This document shows positions 30,567 to 39,609 of a stretch of DNA of 48,247 nucleotides, in pieces (position 1 is the first letter of the stretch; every line of letters starts with the position of its first letter). The notes beneath the pieces are model-generated. The model saw only the letters and a list, made by a program, of their open reading frames with translations. It ran no database searches and was not told where the DNA came from. The DNA comes from a virus, in the IMG/VR virus record IMGVR_UViG_3300027621_000010, positions 1 to 48,247 of that record; one strand, given 5' to 3'. The translations under genes and the position numbers were made by a program.

Positions 30567-31841
30567 TTATAAATTATAATCTGCCTCAATAATAAGGTCG
30601 GAAAGTACTGGGGCGATCATATCATCCAGCATATTTAAGGTCACCTCGACATACACGTGGTCAGAAGTCTGTGGGTTTACTAGACTATAGGTAGCTCCAG
30701 AGCCAGAAGTAACTGGATAGAATATCCTATGACCGAATGTACCTGACAGCATGGACGGTGAGACGTTGTATATCTTAGGCGAAATATTTAAAATATCCCT
30801 AATAGTATTGCCGGTTGGGGCATCAAAGCGTATGAATGTCTTGCCAGTTGGTAGGTACTTTTCGTATCTAATGTCAACGTCAGAAAGACCATACGTGTAT
30901 ATGTAGGAGTTATTTTCCTTAATATAATTTCTTTGTCTTAATAGGATTCTAACTGCTGTTATATTTTTGTCAGCCGTTATGAACTGCAAAGGCCCAGAAT
31001 TGACTATGGTATCAGAACCGACTGTTGACCAACCACCAGGGGCAACCTTGCCCACTGCATCATATTCGTTATTGTAGTACCCCGGGTTAAAGCTTTGGTA
31101 AATATCTCCATCAGTAAGTTTTGGAGCAACAGCAGTTGTATACTCCACTCTTACAACATCTACTCCGTTGCTTGGGTACGGAGCCAGTGAGACATAGTTG
31201 GCCAGGGAGTTGCCTATGGTCCCGGTAGGTATCTTTATGTAAAGGTATAGGCTAACACCAAATGGGTTAGGTTCAGTTAAGATAACGTTTCTTCTCCAAA
31301 CCTTATCTGTCTGGTTAAGGAAGGCATACTGTACCGGGGTGGTGTCTATCAGCGCACCATTGCCGTCTCCGCCTGCTAGATTGGCATCTATTCTGGTCTC
31401 AAGGAAGTCTGGTATTACCTGTCCCTTGATCGAGTTCACAAACTTTATTTTTGAGTGTGAAGAACTTGATACTTTTGGAAGAGTTATCGTGTTGTAATAG
31501 TCGTTAAATTCAAGAGCCAGAGAAGCTGGTATTGCGTAGCTTGTATTGGCAAACGCTGACAAATTTACTTGAGACTTTGAATGAATAGAAATTTGGTTAG
31601 TATTAATACTCTCCATGACTCTAATTCTATTCTTCAAATCAGAAAGCGCTGAAGAAAGGTATATATTCTCTTTGATAACTCTTTCTATTACTTCAGTTAT
31701 CTTCTTGTCTAACACTCCATACTTATTGTAAAGATAAACTAAGTCAGCATAGTTTTGTTCTGAGCGCTCATTAAAGTCCGTGCTAGATAATGGCCCATGA
31801 TACTGAACTGGTTTTTTTTCTGTATAAATAAACTCTGACAT
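30567..31841 (-). CDS. Putative tail or baseplate fibre-like protein (424 aa)
   Basis: A 424-residue protein with an N-terminal helical stalk (about 20-95, KKITEVIERVIKENIYLSSA), then a beta-rich body. It ends in TLNMLDDMIAPVLSDLIIEAD, a closing strand-helix pattern like its larger neighbours. GGAG lies before the ATG. No enzymatic motif. The layout, helical stalk followed by a beta domain, suggests a fibre or baseplate rod; similarity to the three large proteins upstream is architectural only. Confidence 0.6.
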   Translation of the reverse strand: MSEFIYTEKKPVQYHGPLSSTDFNERSEQNYADLVYLYNKYGVLDKKITEVIERVIKENIYLSSALSDLKNRIRVMESINTNQISIHSKSQVNLSAFANTSYAIPASLALEFNDYYNTITLPKVSSSSHSKIKFVNSIKGQVIPDFLETRIDANLAGGDGNGALIDTTPVQYAFLNQTDKVWRRNVILTEPNPFGVSLYLYIKIPTGTIGNSLANYVSLAPYPSNGVDVVRVEYTTAVAPKLTDGDIYQSFNPGYYNNEYDAVGKVAPGGWSTVGSDTIVNSGPLQFITADKNITAVRILLRQRNYIKENNSYIYTYGLSDVDIRYEKYLPTGKTFIRFDAPTGNTIRDILNISPKIYNVSPSMLSGTFGHRIFYPVTSGSGATYSLVNPQTSDHVYVEVTLNMLDDMIAPVLSDLIIEADYNL

Positions 31842-31850
31842 TTAAATCTC

Positions 31851-32288
31851 CTATTGTTCTCTTCTCAAAGCTTCTTCGATTAAGTCTAGTTTCCTATTTA
31901 AAAAGCTTATTGTTGAAGCGTTCTTTTGAGCTTTTTCAAATGACAAAGACTCATTGTAGTAAGGGGTTGCCATTAATACTTCATATTCCTCAGATACTGA
32001 ATTATAGGAAATCTCTTGGCTGTAAACTGTCATCAACAAATCTTCATTTAGATAGTAATCAGGGGTTGCCTGATTAAGATCATTTCTAGACATGTCTGAT
32101 AGGGTTGTTATTAAAGTTTCTAGCTCAGAAGTTTTATCACTTAGCCTATGTATGTCCATTAAAAATTGGTCATTAAAAAGATTGAATATACTTGATCTAA
32201 CAGGACCCTTATAGGGGAGTCTTACTCTGGAGACGAGAGGCTCAAAAGTATTTACTCTTTTATTGCTCTCTGAATATGATATGGCCAT
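31851..32288 (-). CDS. Small helical virion-module protein (145 aa)
   Basis: A 145-residue protein, mostly helical with likely coiled coil (HRLSDKTSELETLITTLSD and FLNRKLDLIEEALRR). AGGACT precedes the ATG, and it lies between two tail-like genes. It may be a chaperone, connector or adaptor for the fibre proteins. No family recognised. Confidence 0.55.
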   Translation of the reverse strand: MAISYSESNKRVNTFEPLVSRVRLPYKGPVRSSIFNLFNDQFLMDIHRLSDKTSELETLITTLSDMSRNDLNQATPDYYLNEDLLMTVYSQEISYNSVSEEYEVLMATPYYNESLSFEKAQKNASTISFLNRKLDLIEEALRREQ

Positions 32289-32295
32289 GATAGTC

Positions 32296-34503
32296 CTAGT
32301 TCTTAAACTTTAAAGTATATGATATTAACGAAGGTGCGGTATAAGAATCGTTACCTCTAAGCAAGTCTGCTCTAACCCTAACCCCATTTGGCTTAGTGGA
32401 ATCATTTAACAAATAGTATACCTTACTTCCAGTCTTTATTTCTTCTGTTCTTCTATATACTATTTCTGTATTATTCTCCCAATTTATTATTGAGAATACA
32501 TTGTCTATGTTAGAGTATTTGTTTCTTAAATCTTCGATTTTAACATATGATAAATAATTTTTATATATTTCGCTATTAGGTATGTCGGCAAGAGACATGC
32601 CCTCCATCAAAGAAATGGAACCGTTAAAGGTTGTTTCTACTCCTGATGTGTCATTTGTTGATTTGTTTATGATCATGACAATTGAATTTTGTCCAGCCTT
32701 AAAGTTCCAAGTAAGCGACGAAGTCAATACACCTGGAGAAAGTGAACCACTACCAGTTAATTCAACACCATTTAAGTAAATTTTTATATCCCAAAACTGA
32801 GCAGATAGTGACTTAACAAAGTTCTTGGTCATGACTAATGATTCATCTAAGTATATATTTGTGGTCAGGTATATGCTGCCATAGGCAACATTTTGAGCCT
32901 GGTAAAATACTTCGCTATTGTTTACGCTGTATGAAACTTTTGTTGGAACAATATCTTTTCTAACCCCAGACAAAATTTGCTGCCAAGCCGTTCTGTCTAA
33001 TGAAGTCCCGGTAACTATAGCGGCTGAAAGTTGATTGCTATCCACATTTTCAAGCATATAAGCTTCGTAGGGCTTAATATCTTTTTGGAATTTTGCTAAT
33101 CTGTATAAATTAAAACCTATATTTGCAGGATCATTTGCATAGAAATAATTTAGTATAGGATTTTTATAAGTTGTTGTTCTTGGTATTCTAACCATCTGAT
33201 TAATCGATGATTCCAAAGAAGTCCCAACTTGGTCTATAACTCTAGCTTCCTTTTTTGCAACTCCGCCAAATTTAACCACACTATTATTGCTAGCATTCTT
33301 TAAAGATGCTGGAGATATAGCTACCCAACTAAAATCACTTACAGACTTTGGCTCTCCATCATCTGCTGCGATGTAGTAATTTATAGCAGATCCAGCTGGT
33401 ACTTGCTGTACTGAATCAAAAGACACTTCATCAATAGCTAGGTTTGGATTTTGTAGTATTGGCATTGAAATTCTTTGACTTACAAACATCGCTGAAGCGT
33501 CGTAGTAAGGAGCAGTAATTATTAATTCATCTATATTAAAATTGTATACATACTTTACTGCATTGTTTTGTTTGTCGGTATAATCTGGCTCAACTTTTGT
33601 TAGGTATAACTCTACTGCTGATGCTGAAGTAGTTCCAAAGCTAAAAGAAAAATTATCGTAGTCACCAGAACTATCTTTAGAGAAGAATAAAGACTTGCTT
33701 CTATCAGCTGAATTAACTATTAGAACAGAAACTTCTAGTGGCTTTTGTGAATTAATCTTGCCCTCTACCAGGGATATACCAGAAGTCGTTGCCCCACTTG
33801 CTGTAATTGGAATTGTTATCTTTAAAGTACATACACCAATGGTTGGTGACACATGAGAGTATTCCCAGTCGCGGTTATTAAGTCCATTAAACACATTGGT
33901 GAAATCAATATTTGATTCACTTTTAATTATTTTTCCATCGGCATATAACTCCATACTTGCATTACTTGTCTTGTTCAGTATGTTGCCAACGTAGTTAAAC
34001 AACCCCGAGGTTATCTTAGGCAGGGTTAACTTTCTTGCAGTTGTGTCAACAACTGCTGTTGTGCTTGTTAGGTCTGTTAAATTTGTATCATTAAATGCAT
34101 TTGTATGGCTGAAATAATAACCATTTGTATTATTAATTGCAAATAGATAATCATCAACAGTTTTTTCTAATTCAGCTCTTCTTGATTTCAAGTTGTCTAT
34201 TCTAAATTTAAAAGCGGAAGTAACTGCGTACAACTGTTCTATTTCCTCATAGAAAGAGTCGTATAAAACATCAACATTGTAAGCGGTATGTGCTAGAATC
34301 TTATTTATTTTTTCATGATCAATAGTAGCTGAAGAATTCAAGTCTTGATAGGGAACAGAAACTGGAAGGCCTGGTCTAAACTTAGAAAAATACCTGCCAT
34401 ATATCGATGATATTTCATTTGCGCTAGGTTCAGATCCTAAAGAATAATATATCTTATATATTGTATCTAAAAATCTTTTCTTTTGTATATTTTCTATAGT
34501 CAT
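32296..34503 (-). CDS. Large putative baseplate or tail protein (735 aa)
   Basis: A 735-residue protein; the start is placed at MTIENIQKKR (34503), just after the upstream stop and behind AGGA, rather than at an ATG inside the previous gene. Residues 1-130 are helical (KINKILAHTAYNVDVLYDSF, then LKSRRAELEKTVDDYLF), followed by repeated beta-sandwich-like parts rich in Ser, Thr, Asn and Tyr. It shares this stalk-plus-beta plan with the next two genes upstream, so the three look like diverged copies or wedge subunits. No catalytic motif seen. Confidence 0.6.
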   Translation of the reverse strand: MTIENIQKKRFLDTIYKIYYSLGSEPSANEISSIYGRYFSKFRPGLPVSVPYQDLNSSATIDHEKINKILAHTAYNVDVLYDSFYEEIEQLYAVTSAFKFRIDNLKSRRAELEKTVDDYLFAINNTNGYYFSHTNAFNDTNLTDLTSTTAVVDTTARKLTLPKITSGLFNYVGNILNKTSNASMELYADGKIIKSESNIDFTNVFNGLNNRDWEYSHVSPTIGVCTLKITIPITASGATTSGISLVEGKINSQKPLEVSVLIVNSADRSKSLFFSKDSSGDYDNFSFSFGTTSASAVELYLTKVEPDYTDKQNNAVKYVYNFNIDELIITAPYYDASAMFVSQRISMPILQNPNLAIDEVSFDSVQQVPAGSAINYYIAADDGEPKSVSDFSWVAISPASLKNASNNSVVKFGGVAKKEARVIDQVGTSLESSINQMVRIPRTTTYKNPILNYFYANDPANIGFNLYRLAKFQKDIKPYEAYMLENVDSNQLSAAIVTGTSLDRTAWQQILSGVRKDIVPTKVSYSVNNSEVFYQAQNVAYGSIYLTTNIYLDESLVMTKNFVKSLSAQFWDIKIYLNGVELTGSGSLSPGVLTSSLTWNFKAGQNSIVMIINKSTNDTSGVETTFNGSISLMEGMSLADIPNSEIYKNYLSYVKIEDLRNKYSNIDNVFSIINWENNTEIVYRRTEEIKTGSKVYYLLNDSTKPNGVRVRADLLRGNDSYTAPSLISYTLKFKN

Positions 34504-34504
34504 A

Positions 34505-36928
34505 TTATCTGGTCCTAATTCCAAGTTTATAGTAGTAAACTATGGGTGTATTGTTTAAGGATCTGTCCTTTTGCAGTATGATCTTTACAATCAAAGTGTT
34601 AATTGGGTTTGGCACTTCGGGCTCATTGAAGTATGCTATCTGCGGCAATGTGTTATCGTTGTTTAAATTCTGATTGAATGCTAGTATCTCTGGAACTCCT
34701 GAAAAATTTCTTTCAACTGGAGAAATTTGTATCCATTTTAAGCCACCGTCAACACTTACGTAATATCTCACGTATGATTTTCCAGAATCTGATTGTGGAG
34801 TTTCATCAGCAGCCTCGATACTCAGCATATCTAGTTGGCCCTGAATAAAGAATGGCTTTGAAACAATCTCAGCTGCGTCTTGAAAAGTTTCTTTTCCAAA
34901 AGATATATCCCTAATGCCTATGCTTGCTCTTTGAGCTTTAAGGTATTCGAAATTTCTCTTTAGATTTAAAACAATCTTTTCAGTTTTATTAACCACATCA
35001 GAATATGTTTCTACTGACATATTGATGGTTGTTGGAATGTCTATGACCTTATAACAAGAGCCATAATTTTGCTCTATGTTAGTAGAAGCTATCGTTCCAG
35101 AAAGGCTTGTTGTAACGGAAAATTGTACACTACTTGGAATGGCAGATATTGTAAATATACCGTAGATATCAATGCTACCCCATCTATCTTTAATATAAAC
35201 CTTATCGCCAATAACTAGGCCATGATTTGTTGAAGTTGTTATTGTTGCAGTTCCCGTGACCGCAGATATAGTTTTCATTTTAATTTTAAGATTAGGCATC
35301 GGGTTTAATTGAGTACCATCTACCAGGACGCACGCGGCTGGTATAACACTCTGTGTTATTCTTGATAATGCTGCATCCAAACCTTCTCTGACAGGGAATA
35401 CTGGTGCTAGCTGCTTTGTGGTGAATAGATCAGCGCCTGTTTCTAGATCTCGCTTACTCCAATAATATGAATTTTTTCCACTAATAATTTTAAGCTGATA
35501 CTTTGATTGCCCAGCCATTTGAGTTGCATAATTCACTGCAACTTGTTTGATGTTGGATGAGCTTGATTTAAATTCTTCTGGCTTATTTATATTTGGAATT
35601 AAAGAGTTTTTATCCCAGGCAATTGTCTGATTTTTATTTGAGAGAATAGCCTCTGGCTCAAATCTAACTTGATTATTCCACTTAGTATCTTTCCCTATTT
35701 CGTACGGAGTCCAATAGGCGTGTTTTATGGTTGTATCATTGAACTGTGATTGCTCAAATGTAATATAAATTTTATTTACTTTTCTTTCGTCAAACCTAAA
35801 TACACCTTTATTATAAAAAAACTGTTTATAATTATCTATATTTTTAGTTGAAACATCAGAAGCTATACAAACAGGTCCATTGTTAATTAGTTCATATGTA
35901 ATATTTTTAGTTTCATCAAATAATTTTATAGAAGTAACTTTAATATTTTTAATTAAAGAGTTTGTTCCTTCAATGTCGTAGCCAAAAAATGGGACTATAG
36001 ATATGTGATTAATGTAGTCGCCAGTTTTCGATTGAGATGCAAATTGCATAGTCAGCTTAAGCGGTTTAGTGACATCAAACTTGCCCCAATTAATATATTT
36101 TGTTCCATCAAAATACTCGAATTCATAAGAAGGTTTTGACTTGCCGCTTGAGGATAAGTCTTGAGCCAGCACATTTATTGCTTCGTATTCAAAGTATGTA
36201 GCTGGGCTACCGTCCACTACAGCAGCTTCGTTTGATCTTAGCAGGGCTGAATCTTTCTCATATAAAAATTCATTCTTATCTGAGTCTCTATGATATAAAA
36301 AGTGATTACCCTTTAGTCCGTTAGAATATGAAACAAAAGATACGTCCGATTTGATAGAGTCATTGTAGTTCTGGTTAATGGTAACTGGATTGCTATTCCA
36401 TTTTTTAGAGGTGCTTTTTGCTAGAGTGGCATAACCGTCAGTTATATCCGGGACCAAACCTGTTCTAATTGCTTTAGCATCAACGTATGACAGGTCAGTA
36501 AAAGAGTCTCCAGAATAGGTAATGTCTACAGAAGAACTTCCCGAGTACATCTCTAGTACATTTATTTTAGATTTTATTCTTGATATAAAATTCTTTTCAG
36601 ATTCTATCTGATTAGAAAATAAATTAAAAGTATTGATATAATTTGCCGATACTGAATCCAGCTGATTTGTTACCATATTTAAATCTTTACTTATCGTAGA
36701 AATCATTTGATTAAATACAGAAGAGGTTGGAGCGTCTCCCTTATTAAGGAAATAGAGGTCCGTTGAAGAACCTCCTATCTTATTGTGTATATCAAATAAT
36801 AGTTCTTGATAAGCTTTATCAAAATCTTTAGGAGATATGTTTTTCTCCTGCATATAGTCGCTGATGAATTTCTGCACCTTGGCTATTATTTGAGAATAAA
36901 CTAGAGTGTCTGTTGATAGTTGTGCCAT
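34505..36928 (-). CDS. Large putative baseplate or tail protein (807 aa)
   Basis: An 807-residue protein with a helical N-terminus (NQLDSVSANYINTFNLFSNQ, ESEKNFISRIKSKINVLE), beta-rich middle, and at about residues 550-610 the phage tail motif TTSTNHGLVIGDKVYI followed by FTISAIPSSVQFSV, as found in tail and baseplate proteins that insert small beta domains. Later come YYVSVDGGLKWIQISP and a C-terminal YYKLGIRTR. It overlaps nothing and continues the same operon. Structural role inferred from architecture and size. Confidence 0.6.
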   Translation of the reverse strand: MAQLSTDTLVYSQIIAKVQKFISDYMQEKNISPKDFDKAYQELLFDIHNKIGGSSTDLYFLNKGDAPTSSVFNQMISTISKDLNMVTNQLDSVSANYINTFNLFSNQIESEKNFISRIKSKINVLEMYSGSSSVDITYSGDSFTDLSYVDAKAIRTGLVPDITDGYATLAKSTSKKWNSNPVTINQNYNDSIKSDVSFVSYSNGLKGNHFLYHRDSDKNEFLYEKDSALLRSNEAAVVDGSPATYFEYEAINVLAQDLSSSGKSKPSYEFEYFDGTKYINWGKFDVTKPLKLTMQFASQSKTGDYINHISIVPFFGYDIEGTNSLIKNIKVTSIKLFDETKNITYELINNGPVCIASDVSTKNIDNYKQFFYNKGVFRFDERKVNKIYITFEQSQFNDTTIKHAYWTPYEIGKDTKWNNQVRFEPEAILSNKNQTIAWDKNSLIPNINKPEEFKSSSSNIKQVAVNYATQMAGQSKYQLKIISGKNSYYWSKRDLETGADLFTTKQLAPVFPVREGLDAALSRITQSVIPAACVLVDGTQLNPMPNLKIKMKTISAVTGTATITTSTNHGLVIGDKVYIKDRWGSIDIYGIFTISAIPSSVQFSVTTSLSGTIASTNIEQNYGSCYKVIDIPTTINMSVETYSDVVNKTEKIVLNLKRNFEYLKAQRASIGIRDISFGKETFQDAAEIVSKPFFIQGQLDMLSIEAADETPQSDSGKSYVRYYVSVDGGLKWIQISPVERNFSGVPEILAFNQNLNNDNTLPQIAYFNEPEVPNPINTLIVKIILQKDRSLNNTPIVYYYKLGIRTR

Positions 36929-36936
36929 AATAAACC

Positions 36937-39609
36937 TTACATTATAATATTTTTATATTTGTTATCGTATTTTGTAAAATTGTTTACGATTACATTGTCT
37001 TTATCCATAGAGAATTTAAATAATAATCTATCAATAGAATAATTTTCAAGATTTTTAGTAAGATTTCTCATTATAATTCTATACCTAAAAATGTCAGCAA
37101 CATACTGATAAAGTATTCTAAATGGTTTTGCTATGCTTTGATTAAAGATGACTGTTTTGCCGTCGTGCATGTATAGTACTGCTGAAGTATTGTAAAAATT
37201 TTCTGGTCGATAATCGTCTAGCAGATAGTTTGTTAAATTTATTGCACTAGTTCCATCTTCAAAAAGAATTTTTACTGGAGAGTATGATGAGTAGTCAAAA
37301 TTACCAGAAGAGCTCTTGCTAGTTGTAACTGTTCCATTTATTGCTGAATAAGTAGCGTTAATAAACTTTGTTCTATCTACATGTGGACTATTGGAAAGTA
37401 TTACTGAATTATTTACTTGGGTAGACTCAAATCTTTCACCATTAAACCCATTGCTACTTGAGGTAATCAGTACTGGATTAGACATTGATCTTGAAAAAAG
37501 CTGTATTTCTTTTTGTAAATCAATATTTATTGGAGTATATGAAACAAAATATGTTTTGTTTATATTATAACCAAGTATTGTTACTTGCTTGCCGTTGATT
37601 ATATAGGTCGAATAGTCCCTTCTTGTTTGATCCTCGTATAGGGTAACCGACTCTTGATTCGGTAAAAATCTTAATGCGGCAGTGCCGGAACTTCCTGGTA
37701 TCAACAACTCACTTCTTATTGAAGTATCATTAAATGGAACTATCGGCATCCAGTCTTCTTCTAGTACGGGATTATCTTTAATTGAGACGCTAAATTCTAC
37801 TGAAGTAGAATCAAGTGCTGGGCTGCTTTCTTTTCTAGAAAGTTCATTAAAATACTCAGCTAAAAGTTTTACCTTAAGTGGCAGTCCTCCAGTTGGAATT
37901 TTTTTACTCATAAAAGCAGATCTGTTTCCAGCTGTAACATTAAAGGTTGTAAATTGAGTTTCATCTACAGCAAAAATGCTGATACTCTTAAGAGAAAACA
38001 TATACTCATATAGGCCTAGCTCTTCAATGTTACCCAAAAGTTTTACAGCGTCTTGCTGATTAAAGGCACTTGGTTTCTCTTCCAAGAACTGAAGATTATT
38101 TTCTATATTATTAGAGTCATTAAGCGGAACCATGCCACCAGATCTGTAGGAGGAAACGCTCTTGACAGACTGTTTTAAGTTTGATTCTATATATGTACTG
38201 CTGGTCAATGCTCTAATTTTTGAACCAATAGAATGCGAAATAATTGAGAAAACTATATTAGATAATAAAGATGTATTTCTAAATTTATTAAGTGAATCTA
38301 TATCAGAATAATAGTTATTTGTTTTTAATTCCTTTAATACACCAACACTTTTCTTTGAAATATCATTTGGATAATAATTTGTATAATCATAATTATATAA
38401 TTTTTTATTTCTAATAATATAATCTCTTGCATTATCTTTAATAAAGCATTTGATTACCATGTCTTGCAATTTGTCATGGCTACTTTTTCTTTCGATTCTT
38501 ATGGCTGAAGCTATTTGGTTTATTAGTCTAAAATTTGACTCAGATTGAACTGGTGCTATTTTTGTTCTAATATATTCTTTTTGTGAAAGAAATATTATCA
38601 TAGACTTTACATAGCCTGCTGATGGCAGCTCTACATCAACACCTTTATTTATATAAATTGGATCTGAAAGGATTGTGGTTTTATTTAGATCTTCTGTTGT
38701 CTGTACGGGAGATTGACCTGATCCTGATTCGACAACGATTTGAGTAACAAAAAGGCCAGAAGAAGAATTGGGTGTCAATCTAATACGTGTTGCTTTGATC
38801 TGTTTGTTAAAAGTGACTTGTATAGCAACCTGTGCAGAGGCTGTTAGGTTAATACCATTCTGATATCTTGCAAATTCTTCTCTTTCAAAAATAGATTCTT
38901 TAATTATTAAAGGTGACTTGATTGTAAGATTCCAGGTATTTGAAGATGAATTATTTAATAGATTATTAATTCCAGTATCACTTGTTATATACTCTGTAGA
39001 AAAGTTTGTATAATACTTTATTTCTTTAATGTCTTGTTTTTCTGTATTGACTAAAGATTTTTCGTATGAGTTAGAGAATTTTAAAGAATCAGTTAAAGAA
39101 TCTACTGTGGCGTGTTCTTTAGCGCTAAACGCACTCCCAGTTCTGTCTGGGATTTTGTAGCTTGACTTATCGTAAACATGAGAATATTGATCATTATCAA
39201 AATTTTCCATAAAAGAAAAATTATATAAATCATCTTCCCCAGAAAGGAATGTCCAGTTTCTTATAAAGGATTCTAAGTATGCGACATCTCTTTCTAACTT
39301 CTCTATTTCGCCAGAGAATATAGAAGACATTGAAGAACGCAATAGTGAGAGTGATTTTGATATATCGAAATCTGTTTGGATTCTTAAATCCATATCCCTA
39401 AATAGATCTATTAATGGCTCTCTTTGCATTGGTGAAAGCATTGATACGTAGCTTGGTATATAGTCTGCTGCAGAACTAAATGACGATATCTTGGATACTA
39501 GCTTTCCTATCTCAGCCTTCTCAAGGCTTGATTCGGTAAGCACTTCGTTTACGGTTCTGCGACTCTGCCTGCTAAATGAGGAAACATAATTGTTTAATTT
39601 AGGCAGCAT
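36937..39609 (-). CDS. Large putative baseplate or tail protein (890 aa)
   Basis: An 890-residue protein with a helical N-terminal 130 residues (FDISKSLSLLRSSMSSIFSG, LERDVAYLESFIRNW) and long beta-rich segments containing a likely carbohydrate-binding-type sandwich (SNTWNLTIKSPLIIKE, then QVAIQVTFNKQIKATRIRL). It ends in FRYRIIMRNLTKNLENYS. The TAA of the giant gene overlaps its start region (TTTAAATG). It shares its plan with the two neighbours. Exact place in the virion is unknown. Confidence 0.6.
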   Translation of the reverse strand: MLPKLNNYVSSFSRQSRRTVNEVLTESSLEKAEIGKLVSKISSFSSAADYIPSYVSMLSPMQREPLIDLFRDMDLRIQTDFDISKSLSLLRSSMSSIFSGEIEKLERDVAYLESFIRNWTFLSGEDDLYNFSFMENFDNDQYSHVYDKSSYKIPDRTGSAFSAKEHATVDSLTDSLKFSNSYEKSLVNTEKQDIKEIKYYTNFSTEYITSDTGINNLLNNSSSNTWNLTIKSPLIIKESIFEREEFARYQNGINLTASAQVAIQVTFNKQIKATRIRLTPNSSSGLFVTQIVVESGSGQSPVQTTEDLNKTTILSDPIYINKGVDVELPSAGYVKSMIIFLSQKEYIRTKIAPVQSESNFRLINQIASAIRIERKSSHDKLQDMVIKCFIKDNARDYIIRNKKLYNYDYTNYYPNDISKKSVGVLKELKTNNYYSDIDSLNKFRNTSLLSNIVFSIISHSIGSKIRALTSSTYIESNLKQSVKSVSSYRSGGMVPLNDSNNIENNLQFLEEKPSAFNQQDAVKLLGNIEELGLYEYMFSLKSISIFAVDETQFTTFNVTAGNRSAFMSKKIPTGGLPLKVKLLAEYFNELSRKESSPALDSTSVEFSVSIKDNPVLEEDWMPIVPFNDTSIRSELLIPGSSGTAALRFLPNQESVTLYEDQTRRDYSTYIINGKQVTILGYNINKTYFVSYTPINIDLQKEIQLFSRSMSNPVLITSSSNGFNGERFESTQVNNSVILSNSPHVDRTKFINATYSAINGTVTTSKSSSGNFDYSSYSPVKILFEDGTSAINLTNYLLDDYRPENFYNTSAVLYMHDGKTVIFNQSIAKPFRILYQYVADIFRYRIIMRNLTKNLENYSIDRLLFKFSMDKDNVIVNNFTKYDNKYKNIIM

